Below, in pieces: positions 63,797 through 64,000 of a stretch of 64,000 nucleotides of DNA; within the stretch, counting starts at the first letter, position 1, and each line of letters starts with the position of its first letter. Below the pieces are notes generated by a model that saw nothing but the letters and a program-made list of their open reading frames with translations, made no database searches and was not told the origin of the DNA. This DNA comes from Amycolatopsis sp. 195334CR (lineage in GTDB: Bacteria; Actinomycetota; Actinomycetes; Mycobacteriales; Pseudonocardiaceae). The position numbers and the translations under genes were made by a program. The stretch covers positions 62,001 through 126,000 of the forward strand of contig NZ_JAFJMJ010000001.1 of assembly GCF_017309385.1 (NCBI RefSeq), in the 5' to 3' direction.

Positions 63797-64000
63797 ATGC
63801 ACCTGCCCGAACCGGTCGTCCGCGCCCTGCGCTGCTCGGTGTGCGGCGCGCCGCTCACCGGGCGGGACCGCGCGGTGCGCTGCCACCACGGGCATTCCTT
63901 CGACCTGGCCAAGCAGGGTTACGTGAACCTCCTGCACGCCAAGATCCCGGCGGGCACCGCCGACACCGCCGAGATGGTCGCCGCCCGCGTCGAGTTCCTC
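63797..64000 (+). CDS. Putative 23S rRNA (guanine-N1)-methyltransferase, RlmA type, cut by the window end
   Basis: 68 codons are visible from ATG 63797. The N-terminal zinc ribbon CSVCGAPL ... CHHGHSFDLAKQGYVNLL is the RlmA(I/II) family start (Cys-x2-Cys and Cys with His). The methyltransferase domain lies beyond the window, so the exact nucleotide target (G745 or G748) cannot be told. Confidence 0.85.
   Translation, partial: MHLPEPVVRALRCSVCGAPLTGRDRAVRCHHGHSFDLAKQGYVNLLHAKIPAGTADTAEMVAARVEFL

Overview
The window is chromosomal DNA of a high-GC actinobacterium. Nearly every reading frame is open, GTG starts are common, and the gene set includes a WhiG/FliA sigma factor, DUF2469, DUF2631 and Ku. 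The order map - penicillin-binding lipoprotein - GNAT - ispG - rip - dxr ... rlmN - cdsA - frr - pyrH - tsf - rpsB - M23 peptidase - xerC - dprA - yifB - yraN - DUF2469 - rnhB - lepB - rplS - trmD - rimM - KH protein - rpsP - amidohydrolase - ffh - glnD - glnB - amt matches, as I recall it, the Mycobacterium tuberculosis block Rv2861c to Rv2920c. Protein style (Rhs/LamG partners, SEFIR and TIR proteins, long Ala/Pro-rich tails) points to the Pseudonocardiaceae, probably Amycolatopsis or a close relative. The genus is inference.

Layout. 1-10021: core genes, almost all on the minus strand (map, PBP, membrane protein, GNAT, glyoxalase, AraC regulator, ispG, rip, dxr, then DUF2631 and an EF-hand protein). 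A 163-bp imperfect inverted repeat lies at 3966-4128. 10022-18899: first accessory island. It holds a decayed 'beta family' gene, a four-gene minus-strand operon (TIR protein, KGGVGR-type ATPase with a C-terminal TIR-like region, winged-helix protein, 1023-aa double P-loop ATPase with a HerA/FtsK-like second half), a plus-strand SEFIR protein with an NPCBM-like tail, and a convergent regulator-like protein. This is the best candidate here for an undescribed conflict or signalling system. 19094-20474: a divergent LysR/cupin pair. 20464-32431: second accessory island, a secreted polymorphic toxin operon (LamG protein, 2252-aa Rhs protein with HINT and a nucleotidyltransferase-like toxin tip, small immunity-like protein). 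It is bracketed by two copies of a small unknown gene, each followed by the last 19 bp of rlmN, so the island is flanked by a segmental direct duplication of the rlmN 3' region.

32414-64000: core genes again. rlmN; padR and a methyltransferase; two glyoxalase-fold proteins; the cdsA-frr-pyrH-tsf-rpsB run with strong hairpins between rpsB, tsf and pyrH; M23 peptidase; whiG and xerC (xerC carries a repeat-rich insertion); the yraN-yifB-dprA operon with an extra repeat-rich gene; DUF2469-rnhB-lepB; rplS; the rpsP-KH-rimM-trmD operon with overlapping genes; two CPBP membrane proteases; ffh-amidohydrolase; ku; and the amt-glnB-glnD nitrogen operon with a GlnR-like site upstream. An alpha/beta hydrolase and the start of an rRNA methyltransferase close the window.

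Many neighbours overlap by ATGA or TGATG, so translational coupling is the norm. Three convergent pairs share a CTAG in which both strands read a TAG stop. No tRNA, rRNA, CRISPR array, insertion sequence or phage gene was found.
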